Assembly: GCA_039105265.1 (NCBI GenBank)
Contig: JAPFFF010000015.1
Span: 2,852,001 to 2,916,000 of the forward strand
From: Tritrichomonas musculus
Lineage: Eukaryota; Parabasalia; Tritrichomonadida; Tritrichomonadidae
DNA: 64,000 nt
Direction: 5' to 3'
In this document: positions 60,591 to 64,000 of the stretch, one piece after another
Position numbering within the stretch: position 1 is the stretch's first letter
Layout of the letters: every line of letters begins with the position of its first letter
The notes under the pieces: generated by a model
What the model saw: the letters and a program-made list of their open reading frames with translations, nothing else
Told to the model about the DNA's origin: nothing
Database searches by the model: none
Made by a program: the position numbers and the translations under genes

Positions 60591-61482
60591 AGCATATCAT
60601 AACATTTCATTAATTACTTTCTTAACAATAATAAAAAAAAAAAAATTTTTTTTTCTTTATTTATTATTATTCATTAATTATAAAATATAAGTGTAAAATT
60701 ATAAAGATGCTTTTTTTATAATTATTTATGAACATTAATTGTACTTCAAATATTATGTTTCATTTTAAAAAAAAGCTAACCGTATAATTTTGGCTGTTAT
60801 GGTGCAAACTTTCAATATTTGTTTGGGCATATACTTGTCCATGTGGTTACTCATGGTGCCATTTCTATTGTAAAGGAAAAATAAATCTTACCAATAGAAA
60901 TAGTTCTTCAGTTGTAAATATGTATAGAAGTTTTTGTTTACTATATACCATTTGCTCATGAATTGGGTCCAATTCAATTGTCAAGCATTCAAAATTTGGT
61001 TACATATGTAAACAAGATTTGTTCTTTTGTTACATTTATGCTGATTTTTAAAGAATTACTTGTTTTAGGAAATTAATTATTTTTAATGCTCTAGAAAGGC
61101 TGATGAAAGTGAAAATGAATCAAATGAAAGATGATTTAAAAAAGAAAATGAATCAATTCATCATATTAAAAATGAAAAGAATTAATAATTTTGTTATCTC
61201 CTCTCAAACTTTGTTAAGAAGAATCAAAAGCTTCTTACAAATTAAAAATATTTTAAATTCAATTCATTCATAACTTTAATTCTTTCAAAAAGAGATCAAA
61301 TTTTTAAAGAAATGATCATATATAATAAATTCTTTCAAGATATGAATCTTTTAATGACTTTAGATTTAAAATAATTCAGTATGATATATGCATTCAAAAA
61401 TTTATTTTCATTTTTTTTATTAATATTTGAAATATATAGAAACCTTATTTAATTAAATTAATTAAAGATTTTCATATTAAAA
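60591..61482. other. intergenic, no clear gene
   Basis: About 890 bp. An A run near 60632 and a K/E/N-coding patch near 61090-61180 that could be a coiled-coil relic, but too short to support. Nothing else. Confidence 0.45.
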
Positions 61483-62772
61483 ATGGGAGTGAATTCGAAA
61501 GCATTTTTAAGCATTTCAGTTTTATTATTAGCACCAATTTCTTTCGGAACAATTACTTCTTTTCCATCAATTGGCATCATGAGCTTAACCGAAAAATATC
61601 CTCAACTATCAGAAGAACGATTCAAAAATTTAATATCATGGTTCACAGACGCTGCACGATTATCAGCAGGAGTTGGCCCATTTTTAATTATTCCGATATT
61701 ACCAAAATTTGGACGAAAAATCATGTTATCAATAAGTTCCTTTTTAATTGCTTGCTGCTGGTTTCTAATTCTCACAATCAACATGAAGGACAAATCAAGG
61801 AATGTTCCATTTAATTTAGTTAATGCTATTATTACACGTACAATTTTGGGACTATTTTGGGGATGCATGTGCTGCATTGCACTTGTATATATAACAGAAT
61901 TATCGCCACCAGATTCATATGGAATATTTTGTTCGTGTTATCAATTATTTATCATTCTTGGAATTTGTTTGAATAATATCATTGGAGCTTTTGTTGATTA
62001 TAAAACATTAATCATTATTGATTCAATGATTAATGTACTACTAGGAATAGCTGTCATATTTATTAAAGATTCACCTGTATCTAAAAAATTGAAAAGCCGA
62101 AAAATTTGCCATTTTTGTGATACGAGTGAAAATGGAACCCATAATTTTGTACATTCAAAATCTTTTTATAAAACAGTTCTTTCATCATTTGCAATGCTCA
62201 TTTTCCAACAATATTGTGGTATTAATGCTATCTTAAATAACTTGTCAACAATCATGAGCATGAGTGGTCTTAATTTGAACCCAAATTTACAAAGTGCTTT
62301 ATCAACAATGGCTCAATTCCTTGCATGTCTGATTGCATGCTTTTTAATGGACAGTGTTGGAATTAGAATTTTATGGATTGTTTCAAGTTTAGGTTGCTTA
62401 TTGAGTCTTGTTGTTTATTCTTATTGCATTTATAGTCCTGAAAATTTGGCTAGTGTTCGTGGATATATTCCTGCTCTTTCTGTATTTGTGTATTGCCTTT
62501 TCTTTGGATTAGGACAAGGACCTGCACCTTGGGTTCTTTTTCCTCAAAGCTATTCTGATGAATTGAGATTTGAAGGCGTCACATTGACTTATTTTTCTCA
62601 TTGGATAGTATCATTTATTGTATGCTTCACTCATCCAATCTTACAAAAGAAAGTTGGTGAATTTTATGTAATTTTGATTTATATGATCTTCGCGGTTGGA
62701 AGTATTTTTTATGGCTTCTTCTTCATTCCAAAGAAAAGTAATGTGCCTGAAGAAGATTTTGCTATGCTATAG
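61483..62772 (+). CDS. sugar porter family transporter (MFS, GLUT/HXT-like)
   Basis: A 429-residue protein with about 12 hydrophobic helices. The motif PILPKFGRKIML lies between helices 2 and 3 (motif A, with GRK kept). GLFWGCMCCIALVYITEL matches helix 4, QQYCGINAILNN is the QQxxGxN signature of helix 7 used in sugar binding, and GPAPWVLFPQSY is the GPxPW motif of helix 10. Together these give a hexose or related sugar transporter, by facilitated diffusion or proton symport. It has short loops, and the central loop is compact, as in other protist members. ATG 61483 gives a short cytoplasmic N-terminus. Likely plasma membrane. Confidence 0.92.
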   Translation: MGVNSKAFLSISVLLLAPISFGTITSFPSIGIMSLTEKYPQLSEERFKNLISWFTDAARLSAGVGPFLIIPILPKFGRKIMLSISSFLIACCWFLILTINMKDKSRNVPFNLVNAIITRTILGLFWGCMCCIALVYITELSPPDSYGIFCSCYQLFIILGICLNNIIGAFVDYKTLIIIDSMINVLLGIAVIFIKDSPVSKKLKSRKICHFCDTSENGTHNFVHSKSFYKTVLSSFAMLIFQQYCGINAILNNLSTIMSMSGLNLNPNLQSALSTMAQFLACLIACFLMDSVGIRILWIVSSLGCLLSLVVYSYCIYSPENLASVRGYIPALSVFVYCLFFGLGQGPAPWVLFPQSYSDELRFEGVTLTYFSHWIVSFIVCFTHPILQKKVGEFYVILIYMIFAVGSIFYGFFFIPKKSNVPEEDFAML

Positions 62773-63474
62773 TTTATAAAAATAGTTTTAACCAAAAATT
62801 TTATTTTTTATTATTATCAAAAAAATTAATCTCGTCTCTAATTGGATTTTCTGTATTTATAGAAAGTTAATCACTTGAAAAAGCTTTATTTGAACGCAGC
62901 ATTGCAATTTTTCATTTAAGTTTAAGTTTAACATATATTCTTATCTTAAAATATTAAAATTTTGACACGAAATATTTGACGTTATTAGCAAATAACATCA
63001 AATTTCTATTGAAAATTGACTAAAAAATATGCAACAGAAAATATTATTGATCATTTAATTATGTTTGATAAATCATCATCATTCAATCGTCTTCTTTTGG
63101 TGTATGGTCCATATTCCAAAAATAGCTGTGATTCCTTTAAAATATCATAATTCAAAATCCATAATGTCAAATATAAAAAAATGAAACTGAAATTACAGTT
63201 TCTACGGGATTATAATGGAAATATCCACGATTATAACGGAAAAGTTGATTATGATTACTGGAAAATCCAATCTGAATAAGGAAAGTATAAATATTTTTTT
63301 TGTCAAAACTCATGATCATAATCATAAATTCTTTAAATTATAAAGGAACTTCTAATATATTAATCATAAATTATTATACTCTTCAAAAGTTGAATAAAAT
63401 TCAAATTAAAACTTTTTGAATATAAAAAATGGTTTCTCAGAGCAACCCTAGATTACCTAAATAAACAAAAAGTA
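62773..63474. other. intergenic, A+T-rich
   Basis: About 700 bp between the transporter and the ankyrin relic. No gene or RNA element supported. Confidence 0.5.
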
Positions 63475-64000
63475 TCAAAACCGTTTTTCTGGGAAATATC
63501 AATTCATCATGCCTCATTTAAAGGGAAGATATCGAGTGTTGAAAATAGTTTATCTTTGATTCCAGAAATGCAAAATCTTCCCGATTATGAAGATAACACA
63601 CTTGTCCATTTTGCAGCACTAGGAAATCAAAGCAAAATGCTAACTTTTTTACATGAAATTGGAGCAGATTTTAATGTACATAATAAAGATGGATATTTGC
63701 AACGAAAAAGGTGAAACCCTTCTTGATATGAAAACAAGGCAATTTGAAATGATTATGATAAAAGCATTGCTGAATTTTGGAATAAACATTTTTGAGCCAA
63801 ATTCAAAAGGAGTATTTTGGATTCAAACTACAATGCCTGAAAAGTATTATAAAGACAAAATGAAAGAGGAACAATATATATTATTTGTAAGAAAACTATT
63901 GATTAAAAATAAAACAGCAAAATGGAATGATAATCCAATTTACTGAGAAATAATCAATCGAAAGAAAACAAAAAATGATCAACAAAGCATTGATGATCTT
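63475..64000 (+). pseudogene. fragment of an ankyrin protein related to 26806-29955
   Basis: A plus-strand stretch encodes SKPFFWEISIHHASFKGKIS, NTLVHFAALGNQSKMLTFLH, then in another frame GETLLDMKTRQFEMIMIKAL, LNFGINIFEPNSKGVFWIQT and QYILFVRKLL. The same order occurs in the myristoylated ankyrin protein (PLFWEKNIHAAAEKGSIKSI, LLKHGVNILIPNNKGQYWSQ, FHQFLRKILSKL). A frame change near 63705 and a stop at 63944-63946 break it, and related codons continue after the stop to the window edge. N-terminal myristoylation and the cysteine cluster are not visible. It is a diverged broken paralogue. Confidence 0.7.

Overview
The window looks like nuclear DNA of an anaerobic parabasalid protist (trichomonad, Tritrichomonas-like). 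It is very A+T-rich, roughly three quarters by eye. Nearly all genes lack introns, stand alone and use ATG with no ribosome binding site. Long A and T runs sit between genes. Protein families that expanded in trichomonads dominate: DUF3447/ankyrin proteins, BspA-type leucine-rich repeats, Sel1-repeat kinases, RCC1 repeats and BTB plus discoidin (F5/8 type C) proteins. Two eukaryotic tRNA genes are present. The species is not certain from sequence alone.

Layout. 1-2.1 kb: an unrecognised minus-strand gene pair beside a decayed ankyrin gene. 2.5-11.0 kb: a large charged protein, an AIG1/GIMAP-type GTPase with a prenylation motif and a broken partial copy, and a kinase-Sel1 protein. 11.2-16.4 kb: an alcohol dehydrogenase relic, a DUF3447-ankyrin gene whose repeats lie as separate blocks, and a broken Sel1 gene. 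16.4-23.9 kb: DHHC palmitoyltransferase, HAD phosphatase, GPH-type sugar transporter, interrupted RCC1 gene and beta-amylase. 25-35.6 kb: BTB/discoidin relic, myristoylated ankyrin protein, exonuclease with four zinc fingers, Orc6-like protein and a possible DENN-like protein. 35.8-43.6 kb: gene-poor repeat island, with a 4.7-kb foldback of about 1.5-kb inverted repeats, a 684-bp palindromic element built on a 22-bp minisatellite, a decayed coding stretch and a duplicated tRNA-Tyr tail. 44.1-45.2 kb: degenerate short-period satellite. 45.4-55.6 kb: three BTB/discoidin genes (one with a single internal stop), a 672-bp MITE with TA duplication, a coiled-coil/BspA pseudogene joined to a legumain relic, and a MyTH4-RhoGAP gene. 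55.7-64 kb: tRNA-Ser, a frameshifted pseudokinase, a DUF3447 + BspA-LRR + Rab-like GTPase locus, a sugar porter and an ankyrin fragment at the right edge.

The genes form no operon or pathway. Two sugar transporters and a beta-amylase fit a starch- and glycogen-using anaerobe. GTPases, a RhoGAP, kinases and ankyrin/BTB adaptors suggest a large signalling and cytoskeletal repertoire. At least ten decayed gene copies show active duplication and loss. The most intriguing structures are the ankyrin blocks separated by AT-rich spacers at one fixed phase (seen at two loci), the LRR-Rab fusion, and the long foldback with its nested neighbour.
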